Translations under genes and position numbers: made by a program
The notes under the pieces: model-generated
The model's input: only the letters and a program-made list of their open reading frames with translations
Told to the model about the DNA's origin: nothing
The model's database searches: none
DNA from: Atherix ibis
Lineage: Eukaryota > Arthropoda > Insecta > Diptera > Athericidae
Direction of reading: 5' to 3'
Assembly: GCA_958298945.1 (NCBI GenBank)
Contig: OY282607.1
Location: 91,705,270-91,769,269 of the forward strand
Length of the DNA stretch: 64,000 bases
Shown here: positions 22,651 through 35,700 of the stretch, piece by piece
Layout: each line of letters starts with the position of its first letter
How positions within the stretch are numbered: the first letter of the stretch is position 1

Positions 22651-23537
22651 TATATCCAATTTATAATACGCAAAGTAAAGTTAAATAAAAACACTTTATA
22701 CATAGGTTTTGAAATAATTTATATGCCATTATATGAAGAATATCTTGGCATTATGAAAAATATGTAATATTTTTTATATACCTGACAAAAGACTTCTTAC
22801 AAAACTCCATCTTTTTGAGGTAATTTCTGATGATATTTACACCCAGTTTTTGGGTTGTAATTGGGCACATTTTTGGGGTGTAATTTTTGCATGTAATTTT
22901 TGAATATTTTAAAATTTAAAAATGATTTCTCTTAAAAAGATATTTTATATAGTTACTGCCTATAATCGCACAATATTGGAGACTAATTGACATCACTAAT
23001 TTTCGAAAGAACGCATCTTGGTAGCTTTTCCCGTTATAAAGTCAAAATAAATTTATGTTGTATGTCTTATGATATCGATTCATTTAAATTACATATAATA
23101 TAGATTAAAATTTTTAAGTTCAGGTTAGAAAAGTCGGTTTTTTTATGAACGGTAATAGTTTTTTCTTCTTTATTTTCAAAGAAATATGCGCCAAAATTCG
23201 TTCAGTCCAAAATGAACACCAGACAGTCAGCTTTTACGGATGCAATGGCTTTGAGGATTTTAAAAGCCTCATATAGAATATTTTTGCTTATTAACGAATT
23301 TACCCAGCAATAAATGAGCCGCATTGCTGAAGATAATTTTGTTCGAAAAACTTGCATCGAAAAGGCTGCTGTTTCAGTATCCAATCGGCACTTCTTATGG
23401 TCATTATTTCGTAATTCAACTATATATAATATAAAATGGCAGTTTTTAAAATAAATTAATTAAATTTTTTATTAAAATTTGTTTAAAAATTTTTGCATAA
23501 AAAATTGATGCACTTTCCAAACTGTAAAATGGTTAAT
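22651..23537 (+). repeat. A-family repeat, near full length (copy 5)
   Basis: About 887 bp. The ends are ATATCCAATTTATAATACGC (22652) and TTTCCAAACTGTAAAATGG (23514), imperfect inverted repeats. Internal landmarks in order: GCACAATATTGGAGACTAAT (about 22969), GACATCACTAATTTTCGAAA (about 22989), AAAGTCGGTTTTTTTATGAA (about 23130), CAGACAGTCAGCTTTTACGG (about 23220), GAGCCGCATTGCTGAAG (about 23315). No coding frame is shared between copies, so this is a non-autonomous, MITE-like family of unknown parent. Confidence 0.7.
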
Positions 23538-26500
23538 TAGGTAGTAGAGGTAAATTTCTGTTATTTACATTAAAAATTTACAGGAATTTCCAAAAATTAT
23601 TGGGAAGAAAAAAATATTTCTCCAAATTAATTAATATTATAGATTAAATAAGATAAAATTATAATAGAATAGAATAAATAATTACATGAAATATTTAGAA
23701 TAATTTTATAATAGGATCGATTTTAGTTTTGGAGGATTTTTCGTTGACTGAAGTTAAATTGGCAGCACACATGTTAACGAAACAATGTATGAATTTTAAC
23801 TCTAGTTTTGCTCCATTTGTTTTCTTGCCTAGGTTTTGTGGCCTAAAATATTAAATTTTTTTTTCTTCCTTAAAAAAAATCCTCTATCCTTAAATAAAAT
23901 CCTCTTTCTTTAAATAAAACTTGATGTTGTCTGGCATGATTTTTGTTTGTTATATGAATTTGAGGGCAATTTTATTGCAAATTTTTAACCTAAACACACC
24001 CTCTTTCCCCCCTCCCAACCCTAAATCCCTCACTTTTTTTTCCGTTACATACAAATTATTTTAACATACCAACAAAAGTGAAAAAGTATTCTTGAAATTT
24101 CACTTCTTTTTCCGTTCCAATTTTTCCTGTTCCTTCCTTTCATCGCCAACTAAATAGATTTTTTTAGACAAGGATCGAACTCATAATAATTTAATTATGA
24201 ACGCTCTCAAAATCAATTTCTGCTTCATTTTTTTTTATTATTACACATTTATTTCAAGACAAAAAATTTATTTTTTTAAAAAAAGAATAAAAACTAAAAT
24301 CCATAAATATGCTCATATAAAACTCACCATTCTATAAAGACAGGTATTCTGGAAAGGAATTTAGAAAGTAATTAGCAGGAAAGTCCAAGAATTTTTCCCA
24401 AAGAATCACAATAACCAAAGAGAAAGACTACTCCTCTATCGGCTTAATTAGCCGATTCAATTAAATATTTTCTTAATAAGATTTTCTTTTTATTCTTTAA
24501 GATAAAAATGAATATTTGAAAATTTTAACTCATCATAGAGCAAAGGTAGTTTTTTGTTAACTAAATTAAAATTTATGTTTTTCTGTACTGGACAATCTTA
24601 ATCGTATACGAATATTTTTTTAATAATTTCCTGGTTTAATATTAAAAAAGGACTTTGAGATGAAATTGGTTTTTTGTTGTTGTTGTTATTAGTGAAAATC
24701 ATTTCAAAGTTGATTTTTGAACATGTCCTGCTCGAGTAAAAACAGATTCGGTTTAGATTAAAAAAACTTCTTCTCACCATAGTGACATGATGTTTCGGAA
24801 TGACTTTTACTAATAACAAAAAAAAAAAAACAACTAACTTTTTTCAAAGTCCTGCTTTAATATTAGTAATTTTTCTATGTACTTTTTTTAAAAGTATTTT
24901 ATGGTAAGAGCATTTCTCATACGATCGATTTGAGTTTATTTCTCTATTAATCTATTCACCTGCATGGCGATGGGTTGTAGGTAAACAAAAAAAAAAGTAC
25001 TACTCTAAAAATTGAATGCATGTAATTTAATCATGTCCATTTAATTAAGTACATAAATATACATAATAAAAAGTTAATAGATTGCGTGTCATCTAACCAG
25101 GTTTATGTCATGCATACAACCTAGCATACGAGTACGTGTTTGGATCATGCGATATTTTCTTGCCACTTCGTACCATTTGGCTTCAAATCTAACACCTTCC
25201 CATTACCATCTTGATCATTACTATGAGTACGAGTATCTTACCCCGAGAGTAGTATAGATATTTTTCCTATAACTATCTATTTTATACTATCGAGAGAATA
25301 GTCGATTGGAGGAGCAATACCATATGATAGTGTATCTGAATTTCGTGCAAATCGACGGGTTGTACTATTTTCCATTTTATTATAGATTTTTTTTGTTGCC
25401 ATATACCAAAAGTACACGATCACTTCTTTGCGGTCAACTAAGAAGTAATTTCGTTAAATTTTTGCTTTTACTAAAAAGTAAGTAAAAGTAGAAAAAAAAT
25501 TTATTTAAGAAAATTACTTAAGCTGAAACCGTTCTAAATGAGATGAGAAAAATGAAATTACTTAAAGCGGATAGTTCAAAATTCAACTTAGACTAGTATT
25601 AGATGAAAGGTGGAATATGGATCGGTGGGGGTGTCATTAAAATGAGTGAGGTTATATGATATATAAATTATCTACTATATTTAATAGAAAATGAAATGAA
25701 GTAGGGGAAAAATTCTGTAGTAGATGAAGTATCAAACTTCGATGAGATGAAAACAACAACGGCAAATTATAATTCAATAAAACAGCTTTGCATGCACATA
25801 AATTCAAAAACCTGATACACTATAGAAAGCTGTGCACTCTCAATAATCCCAATAGTACTGGTTCACGTACTCTGGCATTTTGAACAAGTGTACTAGCCTA
25901 GTTGGTACGTGCAACTCCTGTCGAGTTTATGTACGTTCGGATATGTTGCACTACGTAAACACTATCGAATAGGTGAACTAACATAATAGATAGATAGACA
26001 GATCGACGGATGAAAAGATCCCAAGTGCCACAGCTTGGACAGGCAATAACCAAAAAAAAAAACACCAGAACCCAATGAAACTCTAGAAGTTGAAGAATCT
26101 GAAGTAGATTACTGCCAACATAATCTAAAATCCAAGCTTGGAATATATTTTATTATAAAGAATATATTTTATGGTGCCAGAACCAGTCTTAATGTTGATC
26201 ATATTAAAGCGAACAAGTTAAAAATTAACCCATTAGCGTAATGGCTTTGCTAACTGCCCCGAAAAAAAATCATACACGCTGCGTGTTTTGGATCTCGTAT
26301 GAGACTTCAAACTGAGACACCATCCATGACCAGAAATGAGCACTTTTAGACACGTTTTCTGAATATTGGCTAAAAGTACACAACTGTGTGTTTAGCATAG
26401 TCAGGAAATAAATCGCTCAACACATCGTGTATCTGTGAATGAGTGTGCTAAATGGCACCTTGCAGCCAAAGTCTAACCTGACACACTATCTAGTGACCAT

Positions 26501-27880
26501 TCGTTCTAATAATCAAACTACACTAAGTGGACAACGTCACAACAGCCATCGGCAAGGTGCTTTTCAAGTGGGTCTCTGTACAAATGTTTTCCCACATAAA
26601 CAGTGACTCCATATAAATTGAGTGTCACCAGGCGGTGTGACAAAAATTAAGATAGATCACCCAGGAATTTATCGTGCAAACTTACCTGATTTAGTGTCAG
26701 TTTTCGGTACCCTTTAAGTTTTTGTCATTTTTGCCAATCGGCAGCTTAAAAGTCGAATAACCGGAACGACAAACGGTAGATGTCCAGATATTCATTCGAA
26801 AAAGAAAAAAATTCATAAAATGGCCACAAATAAAATGTCAACGCTTAACAGTAACAAAAAATTTCGAAAGAACAAACCAGAAATTATTTATAAAAGAAAG
26901 GACAAAAAAAAAACCACACAAAACATCTCTGAAGAGATTTTCAAAAATTATGATTGGTTTTTGATTATCTTATAAACTCGGTAAGGGGTCTCACAAAATC
27001 TTTTTGGGAGTGTCACGTTTAGTATGAAGATCTCGCCTTCTATCTGGCATCTTGCCATCTTATCATGCTGTGTGGAATAGTTTTGAGCCAATCACCGAAT
27101 GAGGTGTTAATGACTGACTGAAAATTATTAATATATATTTTTTTTAAATAAAATTAATTAAATACCACTGATCGTTTTTGCAAATTTGCTCATATTTTCA
27201 TAAATATTTCTTTTTTTTTTTTTGTAAGAGATTAACTAAATTTGGCAAGTAAATATTGATTGAAATTTTTTTTTCTTTTTAAATCTTTCAATTCCAAACA
27301 GTAAATGAAGATATTATTTTTGTAATTAATTAAAAACATTTTTATTTAAGGATTTTCAATTTTATTTTTATAATTAAATAAAGAATAAAAAAAACGTGAT
27401 GATGGCTATCTTAAAAAGAATTGTTTCCCACGAACATAACAGAAAATTGTGAAAGTAAAATTTTATTTTACAATAAATAAAAATTCGTGAAAAATATATT
27501 AAAAAATTATATTTAACTCTGTTTTATGGTATATGATTCTACTAAACATTTTTTTTTCGATAATTGTTATTAAAAATCTCAAAAGCTGATCCAATCACAA
27601 AAAGTGATTTTTGACGTGCGTTCTTTTTTTACGTACGTCACAAAATAGACAACTGATCTGACTTCTAATTTAATTTTCGGTTATAATTTTTAAGTAATTA
27701 TTATTAACAAGAAATGTTAAATAGTAAATAAAACTAGAAACCGGGATTTCTGCTCTAAATATTTTTTGTTAGGCTTGATTTGATTTTTTCTGAAAATAAT
27801 TAACAAATCTAGAAACCAATGCTGCTTAAGTCGTCAATTTGAGTTTCTACAAAAGGAATTGAAGAAAAGCTCCCACATAA
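23538..27880. other. Unassigned intergenic DNA
   Basis: A long stretch without a recognisable gene. 23540-25500 is very AT-rich. 25600-26800 is more complex, with a short GATA-type run near 25990 and a GC-richer block (26270-26720) rich in the strings GTGTG, CACAC and GTGTCA, which I cannot assign. Confidence 0.4.
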
Positions 27881-27995
27881 AAGCTCTCAATTGATATGAT
27901 TGGGAAAAAGCCCATGAAACTTCTTATAACGAGACACAGACATTATAAGAAAAAATGGTATTTTAAGGTTTCTTATTGAGAGCATAAAAGACAGC
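27880..27995. repeat. Isolated fragment related to the 155-bp tandem unit
   Basis: ATGAAACTTCTTATAACGAG (27915) followed by GAGCATAAAAGACAGCATG (about 27980) matches the order and spacing of the same motifs in the 10-kb array. It is a single dispersed copy. Confidence 0.5.
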
Positions 27996-28198
27996 ATGCA
28001 CCTAAATTATTTCCCCGAAGGGAGAATTTGGCAAAGGGGGGACTTGGGGAAAGGCCAGGAAGAGAGGTAATAGCTAAGACATTCTATATTTTCTGTTTTT
28101 TTGTTTGTTAGAATAATTTTTTATTTATTTAATTTTATTATTTAAAAATTTCATTTTCTTTTCTTTTATCCTTACTAATTTTCATACAACGACACCAA

Positions 28199-28209
28199 CC
28201 CCCCCCCCC
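28199..28209. repeat. Poly-C run
   Basis: Eleven C followed by TCCCC; one of three long C runs in an otherwise AT-rich window. Confidence 0.85.
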
Positions 28210-28616
28210 TCCCCACCAACGTTTTCTATACCCAGCCCATTATCACAATAGTGTTTTTTTCTCATTATTTTTTTATAATATTTTTTTAAACTTATATTCC
28301 ATTACTTTTTACCGTTCCTTCTTTCTGGAGTCTTCTTCCCCTTCCATATGGAGAAGTTAATACCTTGTTGAAATTAACGTTCATTTTACATTCGAAATTT
28401 TAATACCTTCCTCTTCCCATCCTATACCTAGGGAATAATCACATATTCCCCGAATAATACCATAACAATTTTTAGGAAGCATTTCTGACTGGAAAGATTG
28501 AATTCGATGAGAATAGGAAGGGTTGGTATCGCATCTGTAAGTCCATATTGGCTTTAATAGGGAATTATAGAAAAATACGTTGCTGTCAATTAAAAGCTTA
28601 CAACGTTCAATATCAA

Positions 28617-28667
28617 CCTAACTTCAGTCTGAACCTCATTGTTTCCTAAGTTCAGTCTGAACCTCAC
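28617..28667. repeat. 28-bp imperfect tandem duplication
   Basis: CCTAACTTCAGTCTGAACCT is repeated 28 bases later with one substitution. Confidence 0.8.
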
Positions 28668-28719
28668 TATCTTCTCCTATTTTACTACCTTTTGAATGGT
28701 TAATGGCGGAGAGTAAAAA

Positions 28720-28990
28720 TTATGCGGACACATTTTCGTTCTGAAGGATTTGTATTTGAGTTTGGTGAATTTTGAAAGCAATTTGGGGATTTTTACTTGA
28801 TACAAAGCAGGTTATATCATTTGTAACAATATTGTAGAGAATGGGACTAAGTACAGTGCCCTGCGGAACACTAGCGAATATCGGAGAAATATTCTGCAAT
28901 TCGTTAGTTTCGTTCAGTTGAAAAAACCTGGTGGGAAGGGATGATTTTTCAGTTAGGAAATGTGTAGAGGGAAGTATCATCTTGCATTTC
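28720..28990 (-). pseudogene. Non-LTR (Jockey-like) reverse transcriptase fragment
   Basis: The minus strand is open for 86 codons and reads, in order, KSSLPTRFFQLNETNELQNI, then SPIFASVPQGTVLSPILYNI with DITCFVSSK after it. This is the 'SYL..R.F.V.......I.AGVPQGSVLGP.LY..YT.DI' region of Jockey-clade reverse transcriptases (VPQG near 28859-28871). The upstream fingers and the downstream FADD active site are missing, so it is a dead fragment. It resembles the 6.6-kb scrap and may be the same family. Confidence 0.78.
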
Positions 28991-31900
28991 CAAGGTAAGC
29001 ACGGCTACCAGACTCAATCAAAGATTTGTCAAATATGTAAAAAATTAAGGGGACAATACTCTTTTCATTTTAAAGAGGATGAAATGCAATTGACGATTCG
29101 ATAATCCTGGTGGATAATAGAATTTTTGGATTGTTGTTTTCCAATAAATTATGTTCAATATTATTTAATTACATCGCCATTTTTTTTATTGTATAAATTG
29201 AAAATTTTTTTTAAAAAAAAATGACTTATATAAAAATTATTTCGAATAAAAATGGTAAAAGGTATTAAAAAGTATCCCAGTTCGTATTGGTTAATTTTCC
29301 TTTACCAGATTTAATATTCAGTGCAGTTCATTTTAATCCGATTGCATTGAATTTGGTATTCTTCAATTCGATCTGGTGGTTCGGTGACTTTTGGTTTTGA
29401 TTTGGTTTTATTTCGGTTCAATTCACATCGATTCACGCAATACGAGTACTATGGCGACAGAAACAATCGGCCGTGTCTGATCAGTAAAAGTTGTCGCGTG
29501 AGGCTGATCAAATGTTCCGTGAGGAATCCGATCGTCATCCTTCGATCGGATTGCGTGAGTTCAGAAATTTTGAGTGGTTCACCAATCGAATGGAATCTGC
29601 AGTAGTTAGTGAAATATTAAGGAAAAATCTTGCACTGTGTCTGACCAGTTCTATAGCAGCAAGTGAGCCAGGGTACATAAAATAACCCGGAATGGCTACC
29701 ACTCGTAAAATGATGACGATCTTGTTTATCCCTTTCGATAGTTAGCCGGCCATACACGACACCATGCAATATGCAAAAGAAGATTACAATATTGATGTCG
29801 TATTTCATCATGTTTTATGGATCTTCAATTGAAATTAAGCAACTTAACCATATCTTATGCCAATATTCTTCTGAGATTCCTGAACATAAACCATTTTGGA
29901 AGCGCTTTTTCTTCTCCAGAGGAGGGCTCTAAGCTAATCTGCCCGACTATCCAGTAAACACATAAATTGTGCATTTTTGCTTGGTTGAAGACATTTTAAT
30001 TTTTAATTTTGTTTTTCTTATTATTATTTTTTTTAAGATTCAAACATATTGATTGGATTTAGTTTTCAATTTAATTAAAATTAACAAAAATCACATGCAA
30101 GGGATTTTTTCTCAATTCGTTTTGTTAGATTGTGTTTAGTTTTGAATGGATGTGGTGCGGGGGAGAGTGGTAAATCGCATAGAAACTTATTTTATATTAT
30201 TTTATTTTTTTTTGATTCTAAATATTGTATTTTATAGGTTGAAAATTCTACCGTAAATGCTTTCTTACTCATAATTATAAGGTGTTCGTGAGAATAAGAA
30301 AATGTAAAAATTTATTTAGAATAATTTTCAGACTTGATCCCTTAAACATAAGCTATGAGAACTAAAAATATTCCATAATAAAATCTGCTCAACTAATGCA
30401 AATATATACAAACAAGTAATTTTTATTTACCTTCTCTAATAATAATAAAGCAGCCACAAAAAAAAACGAGCATTAAACCAAACAAATATGAAAAATAAAC
30501 TTTTTTCAGAATAAAAGTTTTGAGGAATAAATAAAAACAGCATCGAAACCAGTCCATTTTAAATGGAAACATAATTCTTGAGGACCAGGTGAAATATGTT
30601 TTAACATTAGCTTCCACCAAAAAAAACAACAAAAAAACACCTAATTATGTAATTAACTGCGAAGTGAATAGTGAATATGGTGTTGTACAGCACATAGCGT
30701 GGCAATGGAAATTTCGAATATTGTTCAGAGAAGATAAATTTAAAAAAAAAAAAAAAACTAAAAAGCCGAGTCCCAAATAAATACACACGTTTTAATGCTT
30801 ATAAAAATCCGAAAGAGTAGCAACATTAGTGGACGTAAGTGGCGAGTAAATGCCAAATCTAAGAACCATCATCAGAATCATCATCAACGAACAGAATAAG
30901 GGCCAGAGTTTGTAGAGTTCGAGCATAGCCCAGCCGCACATATGCACTAAACAAGCTGAACGGGTTATAAAAAAGTTATAATAAATTCAAGAAATAAAAT
31001 TTAAACAAGAATAAACAATGCAAAAATCAACAAAATACGAATGGCCGTGCAACAGGTACACTTTCTGGTCGATTGCCGCCGCTTTTCTCCCCTAGCATCC
31101 GTAACTGTTGACTGGAATATATTCATGTGCACTTGTTCATAACTTGACTTTGTCTACCTGTCCGGCCGAGTATAATGTCTGTTGACCTGTCTACCTATCT
31201 ATCTATCTATCTGTGGTCCTTTATGGGCTCTGTGTATCTGTCCGAACGGGTGAGATACGTATTCATAAACGTAAGTGCTGAATAATAGAGTGCCTCATGA
31301 AAATGGGAAGCCATAAGAGAAACCTGGAATCGTGTGCGTTATGTAAGTTGCCCTGATTCACAGGCAGGGTAAATTTTGGTCCGAAGAATGATAAGAAAGA
31401 GACTATTCTGGTTAGTAGCTTGTCTCCATCTACGAATGTATGCCACTCTAGGTGGTTGCCATCAAATTGGTTGAAATCGCCTTCGCCATACCTAATACCC
31501 AGATTCATGGTCCAGCCTGCCATCATGGTCGTGATGAATAAAACTTAAAACGCATAGGTTATTCTCCTAACTGATTGGCAATGTCTTCAGCAAAATATGT
31601 TTTCCGTATCGGTTGCAGAACATCTTATAACTGTGCCAAATCAAACCAAATCCCGTGCTAAACCACAGACAGCATCATGAAAACCCGAACATACCACAGT
31701 TGTTGTACGTTTTGTCCGGTACAGTGGTGCATTATTGTATCGTTTCTTGTTCTTTATCCATTCATGTGCATAAGAAATTTCATATACAATAAAAACGTGA
31801 ATAATCTGCTCAGGTAGAAATTTTTGTAATAAAAATCATTTAATAAAAGGAACGAAATCGAAGAATTAAATGAATTTCCGTAAAATGAATAATTGAATTT

Positions 31901-32117
31901 TCATTATTAAAACAAGAAGAATTTGTTTAAGGTTAAAAAGAAAAGAAAAAAACGGAAAATGGTGAATGAGTAGGAAATTAATTGGGAATTTAGAAAACTT
32001 TTTGAAGGATGTGGTTTGGGGGGGAGGGCGGGGGTTGGTGGTTAGATTGCAAGAATGATGCGGAAATTGACTTTTATATATACCGGTTGTACTGATTTAC
32101 GAGTAGTGATAGGTTTT
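28991..32117. other. Unassigned intergenic DNA
   Basis: No gene is recognised. 29290-29700 and 30790-31760 are GC-richer and complex. A minus-strand open frame of 87 codons (31263-31526) has no known domain. A short CTAT run lies near 31192-31212, and G-rich patches near 30155 and 32015. Confidence 0.4.
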
Positions 32118-33330
32118 TTATTGTTGATCTGCTTCATAGCTGGTAAACTGTGATTTGATGGCCTCAAATAAAATAACTAGAAAATTTGATTCAAAAATTT
32201 CGTAAATATTTTTTTTTAATGATTTTACATTTAATTTGAGTAAATAATATTAAATTTCAATTAACAATATTGACATAGTTGGAATGTTTTTAGTTTCGGT
32301 AAAAAGCTCAATAGATGGCAGCATAGTACATAGTTTTTGCTTTATTATTACTAAAACATTAAAAAGGAGAAACTGTTTTATTTTCTTAAATTCATACTAC
32401 AAATTATTACAAATTATTTTATATTTACTTGATTAATAAGAAGAAAAAATCTATTTTTAAGTTTTATAACCACAAAAATATCACAAACAGAAGAGGATAT
32501 TTTTTCAGATTCAATTTTATTGTTGATCTTCTTCAGAGCTGGTAAACTGTGATTTGATTAGGTCTAAAACAACTAGAAAATTTGAATCGAAAATTTCATA
32601 AATATTTTTTTTAAAATGATTTTACATCAAATTTGAGTTAATAATATTAAATTTCAATTAACAATATTGACATAGTTGGAATGGTTTTAGTTTCACCAAA
32701 AAGCTCAGTAGATGGCAGCATAGTACATAGTTTTTGCTTTATTATTACTAAAACATTAAAAAGGAGAAACTGATTTATTTTCTGAAATTCATACTACAAA
32801 TAATTAGAAATTATTTTATATTTACTTGATTAATAAGAAAGAAGAAAAAAACTATTTTAAGTATATAAACAGAAAAATATCACAAACTGAAGGGGATATT
32901 TTTTCTGATCTTTTTCAGAGCTAGTAAATAATGATTTGATGGGCTCAAATAAATTAATTAGAAAATTTGAATTGAAAATTTCGTAAATACTTTCGTTCGG
33001 TTTTTTTTTTTTGGTAATAATTTCACAGCAAATTTGCATTATTAATATTAAATTTCAATTAATAATATTGACATAGTTGGAATGTTTTTAGTTAAGGCAA
33101 AGTGCCCAATAGATGGCAGCATGGTGCAAAGCTTTTGGTTTATTATAACTTAAATATTTAAAAGGAGAAGCTCTCCTAAAACCATTCTAAAATTTATATT
33201 GCAAATTATTACAATTTTTTTGATATTTGCTTGATTAATAAGAAAAAAACTATTTTAAGCTCAAAAAATGTACACATACGCGTACGTATACACACAAAAT
33301 AATATCACAATCTAAACAGGATATTTTTTT
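32118..33330. repeat. Three tandem copies of a 0.4-kb repeat
   Basis: TGTTGATCTGCTTCATAGCT at about 32122, TGTTGATCTTCTTCAGAGCT at 32521 and TGATCTTTTTCAGAGCTAGT at about 32906 start successive copies of about 399 and 382 bp. Shared blocks in each: TGATTTGATGG/AGG-type text, AATATTGACATAGTTGGAAT, then CAATAGATGGCAGCAT and GGAGAA(A/G)CT. Copies 1 and 2 are closer to each other than to copy 3. There is no open frame; it is satellite-like or a tandem array of a non-coding element. Confidence 0.85.
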
Positions 33331-34440
33331 TCTAATATTTTCAAGAAAACATTTATCATGTTCAATTTTTATAATGATATAAATTAAATACAAATTTCCA
33401 TCAAATTCATATTATAGAATTCGAAGAAATAGAATTTCATTTGAATAATAATTAATTTAAAATTAGAGTAGTTTTTTTTTTTGTCTTGAATTTTTTGTCT
33501 AAATTTAACCTTGATCTTTTATTGTAGAGTAAATATTTTTATGGTAAATGTTACTGTTTAATATTCAGAAAAGGAGTTTTTTTTTTTATTAAAACAAAAT
33601 GATTAAAAATTTATTTACATTAGAATTTTTTGCAGTATTAGAAGAAGAAAAATTTTCAAATATTTCTAATTTCTTTGTTAGTTCTTAGCGTGTGCGCAAA
33701 AATATTCCAAGTTAATTTATTCATCACAGAATGGGAAAAGTAGCCCAGAAACGAACCGAACATCCATCAAATTGCATTTTTCACCTTTCACCAAGCCAAG
33801 ATTTCTCTAAGCAAAGAGAGAGAGAGAGAGAGCTGTGGTGGATTTCCTTGCTTTGCGCCAAAGACAAAAAGGACGGTTCTCTTCTCCACTAAAAACCACA
33901 CGCCATTAATAAAACTAGTCATAAAAATTTTATTCGATTTTCTAATAAATAACAAACAAAATATTAATGATCATTAAAAATTCTTTACTCCCAATATATG
34001 TAATAATAAAAATAAATTTTATTACGTATATTAAATTTCTTTTCCAATATAAGAGTTATTTGTTCAAATAAAATTTAATTTAAATAACTATTATTTCTTT
34101 TTATTTTAATCATTTTTATTTTTATATATCGGATTATATATTGTAGGTTTTGTTTTATGATTATTAATTCTTATTATACTCGTTCTAAATATTTTGATTA
34201 TTAAAATTTTTAATTTTCATTTAAATAACGATAATTTTCTTAATTATTAATTTTCTTATATTGATGAAACAATTTTATGGCGAAGATTTGTTGATGTTAT
34301 ATAATTTTTATTACAATAGTATCCATTAAAAGAGAAAATAGTCGATCTTTTAAATAGAATTTTAATTTTTCTTCTTTTTCTTAATTTATTACCCATAAAA
34401 TTTGTTATATTAAGTTATTAATTTGAATATATAGGATACA
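33331..34440. other. Unassigned AT-rich DNA with (AG)n
   Basis: It contains an (AG)9 run at 33815-33832, then long AT-rich sequence. No gene is supported. Confidence 0.5.
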
Positions 34441-34990
34441 TAGGATTAGGAGCCATCTTTTGGAATTTTTTTTCAACTTTTAAAATATCTGTCAAAACAG
34501 AAATGTCATGATTTTTTCTTACAACTGTCGTCAAGTATAAAGTAGTACAATTTAAGTCATGGAGTTATTAACAATTAAAAAACGCAATTTAGTCATTCAA
34601 ACTTACTATCAAAAATGGCAGTTATGTAATAAAGCACGAGAACATTTACTGATGTTAACAAACAAAATTGTTGAATTTGGGGCGCAGAAAACACTAATGT
34701 AATTTAGGAAAAATCAATGCATCCTAAAAAAAATCACTGTTTGTTGCGATTTATGGACTGGTGGAATCATTGGACCGTTCTTCTTCGAAAATGATCGTGT
34801 AGAGGGTCATTACTGTAATTTTGAACGATATCGTATCTTTTTATCACCGAAATTATTTGAATTGAATGTGAATGAGCTTTGGTTTCAACAGAATGGTGCT
34901 ACAACCTGATGTCGTGGTATTCAAGATTTATTTAGAGAGTGAGAGTGTAGGTTGAAAGTTGGAGTATGGTGTCCTTATTGGGCGTTTTTT
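34441..34990 (+). pseudogene. Divergent DD41D-type transposase relic
   Basis: A start MELLTIKKRNLVIQTYYQKW lies at about 34560, with a typical Tc1/mariner N-terminal helix. After a deletion the frame reads CDLWTGGIIGPFFFENDRVE (about 34747-34806), then FERYRIFLSPKLFELNVNEL and WFQQNGATT (about 34880-34905), where the second catalytic Asp codon is now Asn and a stop follows. The helix-turn-helix and first catalytic block are lost. It is clearly different from the 5.9/18.4/63.3-kb family and is an older lineage. Confidence 0.72.
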
Positions 34991-35059
34991 AAAGGGGAAC
35001 TCTTATTAGAACGAAAACAGCCAGGAAATTCGAAATTAATCTTGCATACCATTTGGCCA

Positions 35060-35700
35060 ATCCCATAAAATGTCCAACTTGTCGGATTGGTTTTGAAGTA
35101 GGATAATCTACAATATATAAGAAATTTCTATGTGTCTATTTTAATTCTTTTCTCTCCAATAATGAAAGCTAAATATTTTGTATCTCGAAGGGAAAAATTG
35201 CTTATCTCCATATTGAGACCTACTTAAATATTCGCCAATGCGTTATGAAACTGAAAGTTGCAGGTCAAAGGCATCAGATAGGATAAGCAGATTGTCTAAA
35301 TAAACTAGGACATAGTCTCTTAGATCATATGGTACTGCTTTATCCATTAGATGGCACAGTGTCTGTGGACCAAAACTTTATATTAATAAAGTGCATACTC
35401 TGGTATTGTGACAGCAGTTTTTTTTTTTGGAGAGTCCCGTTTTAGAGGAATATGCCAAAAGGCATTTTTGTGGTCCTAATCACCCCGTTTTTCTTCGTCA
35501 TATTATTTACCTTTCTAGCATAAAAACACCGACGGACCTTGACTGACTACTACTTGGGGACTCCATAGACTCTAACTTTCTTTTATAGCCCCTAGGGTCA
35601 ACATTCTGTGCTGGAAAAACAGGGCAAAATCGTTGTTCTATCGAAGTCTCTGTTTCAATTTCGATGCTTTGCTCTGTCAGACCAGTCTTGCCCAATCCTG
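35060..35700 (-). pseudogene. Ty3/gypsy-like pol (reverse transcriptase) fragment
   Basis: The minus strand shows, in order: ETSIEQRFCPVFPAQ (about 35650-35605), SPSSSQSRSVGVFML (about 35550), AFWHIPLKR (about 35465), KTAVTIPEYALYQYKVL-like text (about 35420-35380, with a stop), RDYVLVYLDNLLILSDAF (about 35322-35270) and NFSLRDTKYLAFIIGEKRI (about 35190-35130). This is the canonical gypsy reverse-transcriptase order, with YLDN in place of the YLDD active site. Several frame changes and stops are present, and a deletion removes the 'MPFGL.NAP..FQ' block. No LTRs, protease, integrase or env were found nearby. Confidence 0.74.

Noticed and set aside
33815..33832. GAGA-factor promoter site
   Set aside because: A plain (AG)n microsatellite without an initiator or other core motif nearby.
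35060..35700. Endogenous retrovirus with env
   Set aside because: Only reverse-transcriptase blocks of a gypsy-like pol are visible; no LTRs, integrase or env nearby, so it is called a retrotransposon fragment.
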